Below the pieces are notes generated by a model. That model searched no databases. It was not told the DNA's origin and saw only the letters and a list, made by a program, of their open reading frames with translations. 5,694 nucleotides of DNA from Clostridia bacterium (GTDB lineage: Bacteria > Bacillota > Clostridia > Oscillospirales > Acutalibacteraceae), in assembly GCA_024689165.1 (NCBI GenBank), contig JAILDS010000085.1, forward strand, positions 1 to 5,694, given 5' to 3'. Shown piece by piece: positions 1-5,655 of this stretch (positions are counted from its first letter, which is position 1; every line of letters starts with the position of its first letter). Both the position numbers and the translations under genes were made by a program.

Positions 1-866
1 CCGCCGAGGAGGCGAAGCTGCCCTTCGCAAAACAGCTCCGGCTGCTGTTCACGGACAGGTACATGATACTCATGTACGTCTACTTCTTCGTATATACCGT
101 CGGCGTGACGCTCAAAAACCTCGGCCTCGTTTATTACTGCAATTACGTCCTCGGCACGTACAACGACGGTATCACCCAGATGCTCGTGTCCGTTATCGGC
201 GGCATCCCGATGGGCATAGGCATCTTCGCCGTCTGGCCGCTGGCGAAGAAGTTCGGCAAACGCAACGTGACGATGGTCGGCTTCATCCTCTACGCCGTCG
301 GCTCGCTGATCTGCTGGATATTCCCGCACGATCTCGTTATAGTCCTCATCGGGCAGTTCATCAAAAATATCGGCGGTTTGCCCTGCGCCTATGTGTTCAT
401 GGCTTTGTTCGCAGACTGTCTTGACCACCTCGAATGGAAAAAGGACCTGCGCATGGACGGCGCGGCCATGTCCATCTACAACATTATCGCCGTCGCCATG
501 GTCGGGATAATGACCGGCGTGTTCAACCGGCTGCTGTCCGCGGCAGGATATATCGCGCCTATCACGGCCGACGGCGCGGCGGACGCCGCGGCAAAGCTCG
601 CGCAGAACGGCTGGACGGCGCAGACGGCGCTCGAAAACCTGAAGCCCGCTGCGGACGGCGTGCTGACGGTCGCAATACAGCAGCCTGACAGCGTTTCCTG
701 GGTGATCTCCTTCGCATTTGTCGGACTTGAGGTCTTCACCGGAGCCGCGCTGGTCGCGATACTGTTCTTCCTGAACGTGGAAAAGGGCCTTCCTCAGAAG
801 CAGGCGGAGCTTAAAGCCCGGCACGGGACCGACAACGGCGCCCCCGCGGAGGACAAGGAAGCATGA
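1..866 (+). CDS. GPH-family (MelB-like) sugar:cation symporter, C-terminal half, 5'-truncated by window edge
   Basis: Cytoplasmic-membrane secondary transporter of the glycoside-pentoside-hexuronide:cation symporter family (MFS fold). The frame is open from base 3 to the edge, so the gene begins outside the window and the ATG at 63 is internal. The visible 287 residues contain six hydrophobic segments (about 22-50, 57-80, 88-107, 110-136, 155-182 and 231-258), matching helices 7-12 of a 12-helix carrier. The cytoplasmic loop after the fourth of these reads ADCLDHLEWKKDLRMDG (residues 137-153), a recognisable form of the family's ADxxDxxEWKxGxRxxG signature. The segment between the last two helices is long (about 48 residues), Ala-rich and probably outside the cell. 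The C-terminus is a charged cytoplasmic tail. The stop codon overlaps the start of the rhamnosidase gene (ATGA), so the two are almost certainly co-transcribed. The substrate cannot be read from sequence; a rhamnose-containing glycoside is inferred from the neighbour. Confidence 0.88.
   Translation, partial: AEEAKLPFAKQLRLLFTDRYMILMYVYFFVYTVGVTLKNLGLVYYCNYVLGTYNDGITQMLVSVIGGIPMGIGIFAVWPLAKKFGKRNVTMVGFILYAVGSLICWIFPHDLVIVLIGQFIKNIGGLPCAYVFMALFADCLDHLEWKKDLRMDGAAMSIYNIIAVAMVGIMTGVFNRLLSAAGYIAPITADGAADAAAKLAQNGWTAQTALENLKPAADGVLTVAIQQPDSVSWVISFAFVGLEVFTGAALVAILFFLNVEKGLPQKQAELKARHGTDNGAPAEDKEA
848..852 (+). promoter_or_regulatory. Ribosome binding site of the rhamnosidase gene
   Basis: GGAGG lies inside the end of the transporter gene, 10 bases before the ATG at 863. 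A second purine run, AAGGAA (855-860), is too close to the start to be the main site. The site supports the 863 start, and with the ATGA overlap it suggests that translation of the hydrolase is coupled to that of the transporter. Confidence 0.7.
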
Positions 867-3394
867 AAGCGGTCAGCCTCAGAACGGAATATCTGATCGA
901 CCCCGTCGGTATCGACGTCGCCAACCCCCGCATCTTCTGGAACTGCGACGGGGGCGTAAAGCAGACCGCCTATCGGATCGTCAGCGAAAAATGGGACAGC
1001 GGCAGGGTTGAAAGTTCAGCCATGCGCGCGCAGTACCCGCTCAACCTCGTTTCCGGCGAACGGGTGAATTACAGGATCAAGCTCTGGGACGAAAACGGGG
1101 ACGAGGGAGAATGGTCCGAGCCCGCTTTTTTCGAAACGGGCCTGCTGCGGGCGAGCAGCTGGCGCGCCGGATGGATAACGGGCGATTACAAAGTCAGTAA
1201 AAAAAAGCGTTATCCCGCGGACTGCTTCCGCAAAGGGTTCTCAACGGACGGCGAGGTCAAGTCCGCGCGGCTGTATATCACCGCCTGCGGCCTTTACAGC
1301 GCGTATCTCAACGGGACGAGGGTCTCCATGCCGCTCGCGCCGGGGATCACGGATTACAGAAAACGCGTCCAGTATCAGACCTATGACGTCACGGAACTGC
1401 TCAAAAAGGAGAACGAGCTGACCGTCGAACTTGCGGACGGCTGGTACCGGGGCTCCTGCGGGGCATGGGGCATCCGCAACCAGTACGGAACGGAAACGAA
1501 GCTCCTCGCGCAGCTCGAGATCGTCTGCGCGGACGGCAGAAAACAAACGGTGGCCACGGACGAGACCTGGCAGTGGTCGAACGACGGGCCGATACGCTTC
1601 GCAGACAACAAGGACGGTGAGATCGTCGACGCGCGCATGCGCCCTTCTTACAGCGGTCACGCGAAGGCAACGGCGCATCCCGTGACGCCGACAGCGTCCA
1701 ATAACGTGCCCATCGCCGAAAAAGAGACCTTCCGAGGCACCATGACGGTCACGCCCTCCGGCAAAAAGCTTGTGGACTTCGCTCAGAACATCGCCGGGTA
1801 CGTTTCCTTCAGCGTCAGAGCCAAAGCCGGGCAAAAAATCACGATCCGCTGCGGCGAGCTGCTGGAAAACGGCGAGCTTACTCTGAAAAACATACAGCTT
1901 TCCTCCGGAAAAAAGACCACGCCCCTGCAGAAGATCGAATACGTCTGCAAAGATGGGCTGAATGACTACAAGACGACCTTTGCCATATTCGGCTTCCGTT
2001 ACGCGGAGATCGAAACCGACGCAGAGGTCGGCGCGGACGACGTGACCGCGACAGCGGTTTATTCAGACATGGAAGAGACCGGCTCTTTCCGCTCTTCAAA
2101 CGCGCTTCTCGACCGCTTTGTGGACGCGACGCGCTGGTCGGCGAAGAACAACAGCGCCGATCTGCCCACCGACTGCCCCACACGGGAGCGCCACGGCTGG
2201 CTCGGCGACGCTCAGATATTCGTAAATACGGCAAGCTACCTGTTCAACTATATGCCCTTCGCGCGCAAATTCGAAAACGACGTCTGCGACGCGCAGCTCA
2301 AAAACGGCTGTTTCACGCAGATCGCGCCTGCCGGAGGCGTCGACTTTTACATGAAACCCATGGACGGCTCCGCGGGCTGGTCTGACGCGGGGGTACTGAT
2401 CCCGTACCGGCTCTTCAAACATTACGGCGACAAGACCGTCCTGTCCGATCATTACGACAGAATGAAGCGGTTCGCGGAGTATAAGATCGGGACCCTCGGC
2501 AGGTGGTACCCAACCGCGACTCCGACAGGCGTCGGCCCGGTGTTCGCCCGTTCGATATCGAATTACGGTCAGTCCTACGGCGAATGGGCAGAGCCGGCGG
2601 ACGTGAAAGCCTTCACGGTCCCGGATTTCGTCTCGCCGCACCCGGAGGAGACCACGGCGTACATCGTTGCGCTGATGGAACACATGGCGGAGATCGCAGG
2701 CATCCTCGGGAAAGACGAAGACCGGTCACGTTATCTCGCCGTCGCCGACAAGGTCCGCAGCGGATATCGTAAGCTGGTGCGTACGAAGCGGCATTCGCTG
2801 GACACCGACCGTCAGGCGAAGCTTGTGCGTCCTCTTTATTTCGGGCTGCTCGACGAAGAGCAGACGGCTTTCGCGAAACAAAGGCTGATAAAAGCGCTGG
2901 ACGACTACGGCTGGCGGCTCGGCACCGGTTTTCTCTCCACGCCGCTGATCCTGTACGTATTGGCGGACATCGATATCGGGTACGCTTACAAACTGCTTGA
3001 AAACGAGGAGATACCCGGGTGGCTGTCCATGCCGAAGGCGGGCGCGAACACGATCTGGGAAGCATGGGAAGGCCCCAACTCGACCTCCGGCGGCATCGGC
3101 AGCCTTGACCACTATTCAAAGGGCGCGGTAGTCGAATGGCTTTTCGGCGAGATGTGCGGCATTCACGTGGACGGCGAGAACCGTTTCGTTATCGCGCCGA
3201 AGCCCGGCGGGCATTTCACCTTCGCGCAGGCCGAATACAAAAGCGTTTACGGCGTTGTCAGGTCCGGCTGGAGAAAGACCGACAGAGGCATGGAATATAC
3301 GGTGACCGTGCCGTCGAACACCACCGCGGTATTCGTTTTGCCTGACGGCAGCCGTCGGGTCCTGCCGCCCGGCGATCATATCATAAAAAAATAG
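863..3394 (+). CDS. Alpha-L-rhamnosidase, glycoside hydrolase family 78, cytoplasmic
   Basis: Inverting hydrolase that releases terminal alpha-L-rhamnose from glycosides. The 843 residues show the usual GH78 order: an N-terminal fibronectin-like beta domain (about 1-95, with NPRIFW and KQTAYRI), the Bac_rhamnosid_N jelly-roll (about 117-285, with GLYSAYLNG at 143-151), a further beta domain (about 295-400), the (alpha/alpha)6 catalytic barrel (about 405-760) and a C-terminal beta domain (about 765-843). The active-site stretch DCPTRERHGWLGD (437-449) has Asp437, Glu442 and Asp449, the same 0/+5/+12 spacing as Asp567, Glu572 and Asp579 of Bacillus BsRhaB, as I recall that structure. GWSDA (505-509) is another conserved barrel motif. 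TIWEAWE (730-736) supplies the likely general base Glu733, the counterpart of BsRhaB Glu841, followed by the conserved LDHYSKGA (748-755). There is no signal peptide or anchor, so the enzyme acts in the cytoplasm, probably on what the upstream symporter imports. The length is normal and no frameshift is visible. The exact substrate (flavonoid, saponin or polysaccharide-derived rhamnoside) is unknown. Confidence 0.96.
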   Translation: MKAVSLRTEYLIDPVGIDVANPRIFWNCDGGVKQTAYRIVSEKWDSGRVESSAMRAQYPLNLVSGERVNYRIKLWDENGDEGEWSEPAFFETGLLRASSWRAGWITGDYKVSKKKRYPADCFRKGFSTDGEVKSARLYITACGLYSAYLNGTRVSMPLAPGITDYRKRVQYQTYDVTELLKKENELTVELADGWYRGSCGAWGIRNQYGTETKLLAQLEIVCADGRKQTVATDETWQWSNDGPIRFADNKDGEIVDARMRPSYSGHAKATAHPVTPTASNNVPIAEKETFRGTMTVTPSGKKLVDFAQNIAGYVSFSVRAKAGQKITIRCGELLENGELTLKNIQLSSGKKTTPLQKIEYVCKDGLNDYKTTFAIFGFRYAEIETDAEVGADDVTATAVYSDMEETGSFRSSNALLDRFVDATRWSAKNNSADLPTDCPTRERHGWLGDAQIFVNTASYLFNYMPFARKFENDVCDAQLKNGCFTQIAPAGGVDFYMKPMDGSAGWSDAGVLIPYRLFKHYGDKTVLSDHYDRMKRFAEYKIGTLGRWYPTATPTGVGPVFARSISNYGQSYGEWAEPADVKAFTVPDFVSPHPEETTAYIVALMEHMAEIAGILGKDEDRSRYLAVADKVRSGYRKLVRTKRHSLDTDRQAKLVRPLYFGLLDEEQTAFAKQRLIKALDDYGWRLGTGFLSTPLILYVLADIDIGYAYKLLENEEIPGWLSMPKAGANTIWEAWEGPNSTSGGIGSLDHYSKGAVVEWLFGEMCGIHVDGENRFVIAPKPGGHFTFAQAEYKSVYGVVRSGWRKTDRGMEYTVTVPSNTTAVFVLPDGSRRVLPPGDHIIKK

Positions 3395-3402
3395 GGCGAC
3401 GC

Positions 3403-3450
3403 AAAAACCGTCCCCCGTACGGTCGTTTCCCGACCGTACGGGGGCTTCGG
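3403..3450. terminator. Shared terminator hairpin between convergent transcription units
   Basis: The arms at 3412-3425 and 3431-3444 are perfect 14-bp inverted complements around a 5-base loop (TTTCC). Read on the - strand, the stem is followed by ACGG and then five T (the A-tract at 3403-3407), so it is a good Rho-independent terminator for the three-gene - strand unit, whose last stop lies 25 bases before the stem. On the + strand it starts 17 bases after the rhamnosidase stop but is followed by CTTCGG without a clear T-run, so it should work less well in that direction. It fills most of the 75-base gap between the two stop codons, which holds nothing else. Confidence 0.85.
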
Positions 3451-3469
3451 CATTATTGATGCGCTGCGC

Positions 3470-4390
3470 TCAGCATTCGAGAAAAGCTCTGAGCTTTTCG
3501 GAGTGATCGGCACTGTGTATCAGCCTGCCTGCGCTGCGCGATCTGAGGAAACCGACCGCGGGGCAGCGTTCGACCGCCATCCTGTACAGCGGGTTTTGGG
3601 CAATCTTTTCGTCGGGGATGAAAATGATCTCTCTGTGGGTGCCGACGGCTTCCATGGCGGCTTCGAGGTTATAAAGGAAGACCTCGCGGGGCTCTTCGAA
3701 GCGGTACAGATATGTGGCGGCGTCCTCGCCGACGAACAGCTCCACGGCGCAGACTCCCCTTCCGAAGGCCGCGAGCCAGTACTGCTCGGGCCGTTCCGTC
3801 CTGAACAGGCCCTTATCGGTAAACGGCGGCAGGATCGGGACCTTTTCCAGAGCCGCGGCCCGCGCGCGTATCGTCGCCGCGCGGTTTTTGAGCATGCGCT
3901 CGAAAAACGGCATGGTGTCGTAGCCCATCCTGCCGAAGGAATATCTCCGGCCGTCCGGCAGGGACAATCTCGCGATATAACCGTTCGTCTCCGGTTCGGA
4001 AGAAAAGCAAAGCGGGATGCGGACCGCTCGCAGTGAATCGGGCAGGATAACCACCGCGTCGGGGTAAAGAGCTACGGCGCCGCGTCCGCGCTCCGCGGGC
4101 AGCTCGAACTCGCCCGAGCAGCGCATGAGCAGCTCTTCTTCTATGAACAGCGACGCCTCGCTCCTTGAGGCAAAGGACGCGGACAGCTCCTCCCAGCAGC
4201 CGTCGAAGGAAAAGCCGAGCATCGAGATCTCGATCTTTTCGCCCGTGACGAGCTCGACGAATAAACGGTGGTTGAGAGGTATCAGGCGGGCAACGTCGGC
4301 AAAATCGACGTACCGCGAAGCCAACCGCACGCCTTCGCGTTCGATCGAAAGCTCCGCGTCGGAGCCGAAGACCCGTCCGCGGTATTTCAT
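3470..4390 (-). CDS. Uncharacterised protein with two predicted PH-like beta domains and a C-terminal domain of unknown type
   Basis: I do not recognise a named family. The 306 residues appear to have three parts. Residues 1-75 and about 92-170 both alternate short beta-strand-like stretches and end with a similar signature: LGFSFDGCWEEL (58-69) and MGYDTMPFFERM (155-166), each a Gly-aromatic turn, an Asp, then an aromatic residue and Glu in a helix. That pattern fits tandem PH/GRAM-like domains, which is a fold guess rather than a family match. Residues 190-306 form a separate mixed alpha/beta region with HREIIFIPDE (252-261) and LYRMAVERCP (268-277). There is no signal peptide or membrane helix, so it is probably cytoplasmic. 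The start codon overlaps the stop of the zinc-ribbon gene by one base (TAATG), and no good Shine-Dalgarno lies at the usual distance (only GGGA about 12 bases up), so translation probably depends on re-initiation. It is the last gene before the terminator. A PH-like fold would suggest lipid or protein binding, but no role is established. Confidence 0.8.
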   Translation of the reverse strand: MKYRGRVFGSDAELSIEREGVRLASRYVDFADVARLIPLNHRLFVELVTGEKIEISMLGFSFDGCWEELSASFASRSEASLFIEEELLMRCSGEFELPAERGRGAVALYPDAVVILPDSLRAVRIPLCFSSEPETNGYIARLSLPDGRRYSFGRMGYDTMPFFERMLKNRAATIRARAAALEKVPILPPFTDKGLFRTERPEQYWLAAFGRGVCAVELFVGEDAATYLYRFEEPREVFLYNLEAAMEAVGTHREIIFIPDEKIAQNPLYRMAVERCPAVGFLRSRSAGRLIHSADHSEKLRAFLEC

Positions 4391-5136
4391 TAAAGCTTAG
4401 TCCCGCACTCGCCGCAGAACTTCATACCGGGCTCGTTCTGGTGGCCGCAGGCGGGGCACTTGCCGGAGCTTGCCATCGGGCTGCCGCATTCGCCGCAGAA
4501 TTTCAGCCCGAGGGCGACCTCGGCGCCGCAGTTCGGGCAGCGGTTGGTGCCCAGAGGCGCGCCGCAGTTGTTGCAGAATTTCCCGCTGCCGGCGGGCTTG
4601 CCGCACTTCGGGCAAACGGTAGTACGGGTCTCGACCTTGCCCTGCCAGACGGTCGCGGCCTCGGCGGTCTCGTCTATATTGCGGCGCATGGCCTCGTTGC
4701 GCGCCTTCGCGACGTAGCCGGCCTCACGGGGGGCGCAGTCCGTGCAGAGCCCATCGTCCTCGTTCCAGCAGTCATGGCAGACCCATTTGTTGCAGGCCGG
4801 GCACTTGCGGAATTCGGGACGGACCTCCTCCTGAGCCTCGTCGAAGGCCTTTTCGTACTCGCGGCGCCATTCGGGCGACTCGTTGCTGAAGCGGTCGCCG
4901 AGAAAGCTGCTGCCCCGCTCTATCGCCCAGCCGAGATCGCTCGCCTTGCCGCCGAGCAGACCGCCGAGGGTGGACGCTATCCTGCCGGCTCTTTCTGACT
5001 TGTTGCGCTGACCGTACGTGGAAGAATTCCTGAAGGTGCTCTTGAACCCGTTGCCGCAGCAGTCGCAGTAGAATTCGAACTGGAAACCCGCGTCGCTAGA
5101 AAGGTCGTTGTGGTTCCTTGTAAACGAATGAAGCAT
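4390..5136 (-). CDS. Multi-zinc-ribbon protein with ten CxxC pairs
   Basis: The 248 residues contain ten Cys-x-x-Cys pairs: 24/27, 112/115, 120/123, 131/134, 175/178, 188/191, 200/203, 214/217, 227/230 and 241/244. The last six form three consecutive zinc ribbons of the bacterial zinc-ribbon/DZR type (CPKCG, FCNNCG, CPNCG, FCGECG, CPACG, FCGECG), each expected to bind one Zn2+. The first four pairs form an N-terminal unit in which FYCDCCG is separated from KCPACNKWVCHDCW by about 85 residues containing a Gly-rich stretch (57-63) and an acidic helix (about 89-106). This arrangement recurs in Clostridia proteins I have seen annotated only as zinc ribbon domain-containing. There is no signal peptide or membrane segment. 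The ATG at 5136 has a strong AAGGAG nine bases upstream. It sits between a DUF6054-like gene (83-base gap) and the PH-like gene (1-base overlap). The likely role is a cytoplasmic scaffold or adaptor that binds protein or nucleic acid; this is inference only. Confidence 0.9.
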   Translation of the reverse strand: MLHSFTRNHNDLSSDAGFQFEFYCDCCGNGFKSTFRNSSTYGQRNKSERAGRIASTLGGLLGGKASDLGWAIERGSSFLGDRFSNESPEWRREYEKAFDEAQEEVRPEFRKCPACNKWVCHDCWNEDDGLCTDCAPREAGYVAKARNEAMRRNIDETAEAATVWQGKVETRTTVCPKCGKPAGSGKFCNNCGAPLGTNRCPNCGAEVALGLKFCGECGSPMASSGKCPACGHQNEPGMKFCGECGTKL

Positions 5137-5145
5137 TGCTTTTCT

Positions 5146-5151
5146 CTCCTT
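5146..5151 (-). promoter_or_regulatory. Ribosome binding site of the zinc-ribbon gene
   Basis: On the - strand this reads AAGGAG, with nine bases to the ATG at 5136. It fixes that start and gives the gene its own initiation signal, unlike the downstream PH-like gene. Confidence 0.8.
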
Positions 5152-5163
5152 AAAACATGTATT

Positions 5164-5201
5164 GCGGCAAAGCCGCGCAGAACGCCGCTTCTCTCGCGGC
5201 G
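5164..5201 (-). other. Two short GC hairpins in the intergenic gap of the three-gene unit
   Basis: In the 83-base gap between the DUF6054-like and zinc-ribbon genes there are two inverted repeats. One pairs 5183-5188 with 5196-5201 (6 bp, 7-base loop); the other pairs 5164-5168 with 5172-5176 (5 bp, 3-base loop). The arms of the two hairpins are also complementary to each other (GCCGC with GCGGC), so a competing fold is possible. Neither is followed by a T-run on the - strand, so they do not look like a full terminator. They could slow ribosome or polymerase passage or set an mRNA processing site. No promoter of comparable quality is visible in this gap, so the genes are probably co-transcribed. 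Confidence 0.45.
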
Positions 5202-5219
5202 GGATAAACGATCACCGGG

Positions 5220-5546
5220 TCAGAGCAGCTCCCGGAGCTTGTCGAGGAAGGCCTCCTCGCCGAAGGTGTTGATCTTGAAGAACATCGCCTGGCTGCCGCC
5301 GGACGCGATCGCCGACAGACTGACAGGCCCGTTATGAGACTGGAAAAGAGTGACCGAAAGACTCACCCGGTTGCCGCCGATATAGCTGTAGCGCTCGAAA
5401 ACGCGCACGCTGCAGCGCGCGAAGCCGTCCGAAAAGTCACTGAAGTCCTCGAGCGACGCGGAAATGCTGCCGCCCATTATGCCGCTTTCTATACGTTCGA
5501 GCAGCTCGTCGAAATCGCACTGAAGCGTCTGTTCAAGCTTGGCCAT
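5220..5546 (-). CDS. DUF6054-like small protein of unknown function
   Basis: A 108-residue protein. From memory the sequence resembles the family catalogued as DUF6054, common in Clostridia and Bacilli, and I know of no assigned function. Visible features are an N-terminal helix-like stretch FDELLERIESG (12-22), then SISASLED (27-34) and a run of beta-strand-like segments. These include CSVRVFERYSYIGGNRVSLSV (split at 45-58 and 59-65) and the Gly-rich turn ASGGSQAMFFKINTFGEE (81-98), which looks like the family's most conserved part, before a C-terminal helix. There is no signal peptide, transmembrane segment or cysteine pair, so it is probably cytoplasmic. The start is set at 5546: a strong GGGAGG lies seven bases upstream, whereas the in-frame ATG at 5561 overlaps that GGGAGG and has no site of its own. 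It is the first gene after the promoter and is followed by the zinc-ribbon and PH-like genes, which suggests a shared job. Confidence 0.8.
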   Translation of the reverse strand: MAKLEQTLQCDFDELLERIESGIMGGSISASLEDFSDFSDGFARCSVRVFERYSYIGGNRVSLSVTLFQSHNGPVSLSAIASGGSQAMFFKINTFGEEAFLDKLRELL

Positions 5547-5553
5547 GGCTGTA

Positions 5554-5559
5554 CCTCCC
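5554..5559 (-). promoter_or_regulatory. Ribosome binding site that decides the start of the DUF6054-like gene
   Basis: On the - strand this reads GGGAGG, with seven bases to the ATG at 5546. The alternative in-frame ATG at 5561 shares its final G with this site, so the site cannot serve it. The shorter 108-residue product is therefore preferred over a 113-residue one. Confidence 0.85.
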
Positions 5560-5572
5560 ATTCATATGTTCT

Positions 5573-5607
5573 GAATGATCCGATAAGGGGAGCACACCCC
5601 GTCATTC
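5573..5607 (-). promoter_or_regulatory. Leader stem-loop upstream of the three-gene unit
   Basis: Within the roughly 66-base leader between the predicted transcription start and the first gene, GAATGA pairs with TCATTC (5602-5607 with 5573-5578). Inside it GGGG pairs with CCCC (5597-5600 with 5587-5590) around a six-base loop. The inner and outer stems are separated by an asymmetric internal loop of one and eight bases. The structure ends about 13 bases before the ribosome binding site. It could stabilise the mRNA, control translation, or at DNA level be an operator just downstream of the promoter. No known riboswitch class is recognisable. Confidence 0.5.
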
Positions 5608-5619
5608 GATCCCTTTGTA

Positions 5620-5647
5620 AGTATAACACAAAAAGCAAAATAATCAA
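5620..5647 (-). promoter_or_regulatory. Housekeeping-sigma promoter with extended -10 for the three-gene unit
   Basis: On the - strand, TTGATT (5642-5647) is the -35 box and TATACT (5620-5625) the -10 box, with a 16-base spacer. TG sits one base before the -10, giving an extended -10 (TGTTATACT). The spacer is T-rich. Transcription should start near 5613, about 66 bases before the ATG at 5546. The match is four of six at -35 and five of six at -10. Confidence 0.75.
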
Positions 5648-5655
5648 TACCCGTG

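Noticed and set aside
63..866. Transporter gene starting at the ATG at 63
   Set aside because: The frame stays open to the window edge with family-like sequence before it, and only six of the expected twelve helices lie in view, so the true start is upstream.
1241..1834. Long open frame of 197 codons on the - strand opposite the rhamnosidase
   Set aside because: It lies wholly inside a well-supported GH78 gene, has an Arg/Val-rich composition typical of antisense GC-rich codons, and shows no recognisable domain.
2096..3119. Several overlapping - strand open frames (to 2683, 3119 and 3112) opposite the catalytic domain
   Set aside because: They overlap one another and the conserved GH78 barrel; their open length follows from the GC-rich codon pattern of the real gene.
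3503..4036. Open frame of 177 codons on the + strand opposite the PH-like gene
   Set aside because: The - strand frame is longer, is coupled to the preceding gene and ends at a proper terminator; the + strand frame has no ribosome site and low-complexity Arg/Gly-rich content.
4397..4720. Periodic repeats in the zinc-ribbon coding region considered as a CRISPR or tandem DNA repeat
   Set aside because: The periodicity comes from repeated CxxCG codons; spacing and sequence vary and the reading frame is intact, so these are protein motifs.
4441..4998. Open frame of 185 codons on the + strand opposite the zinc-ribbon gene, rich in Ala
   Set aside because: It is the antisense of regularly spaced cysteine and glycine codons; the ten CxxC pairs on the - strand leave no doubt about the real frame.
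5110..5337. Open frame of 75 codons on the + strand across the intergenic gap
   Set aside because: It overlaps the DUF6054-like gene and the start of the zinc-ribbon gene, and its product is Ser/Arg-rich with no recognisable pattern.
5547..5561. Upstream ATG at 5561 as the start of the DUF6054-like gene
   Set aside because: This ATG runs into the GGGAGG that serves the ATG at 5546, and nothing resembling a ribosome site precedes it.
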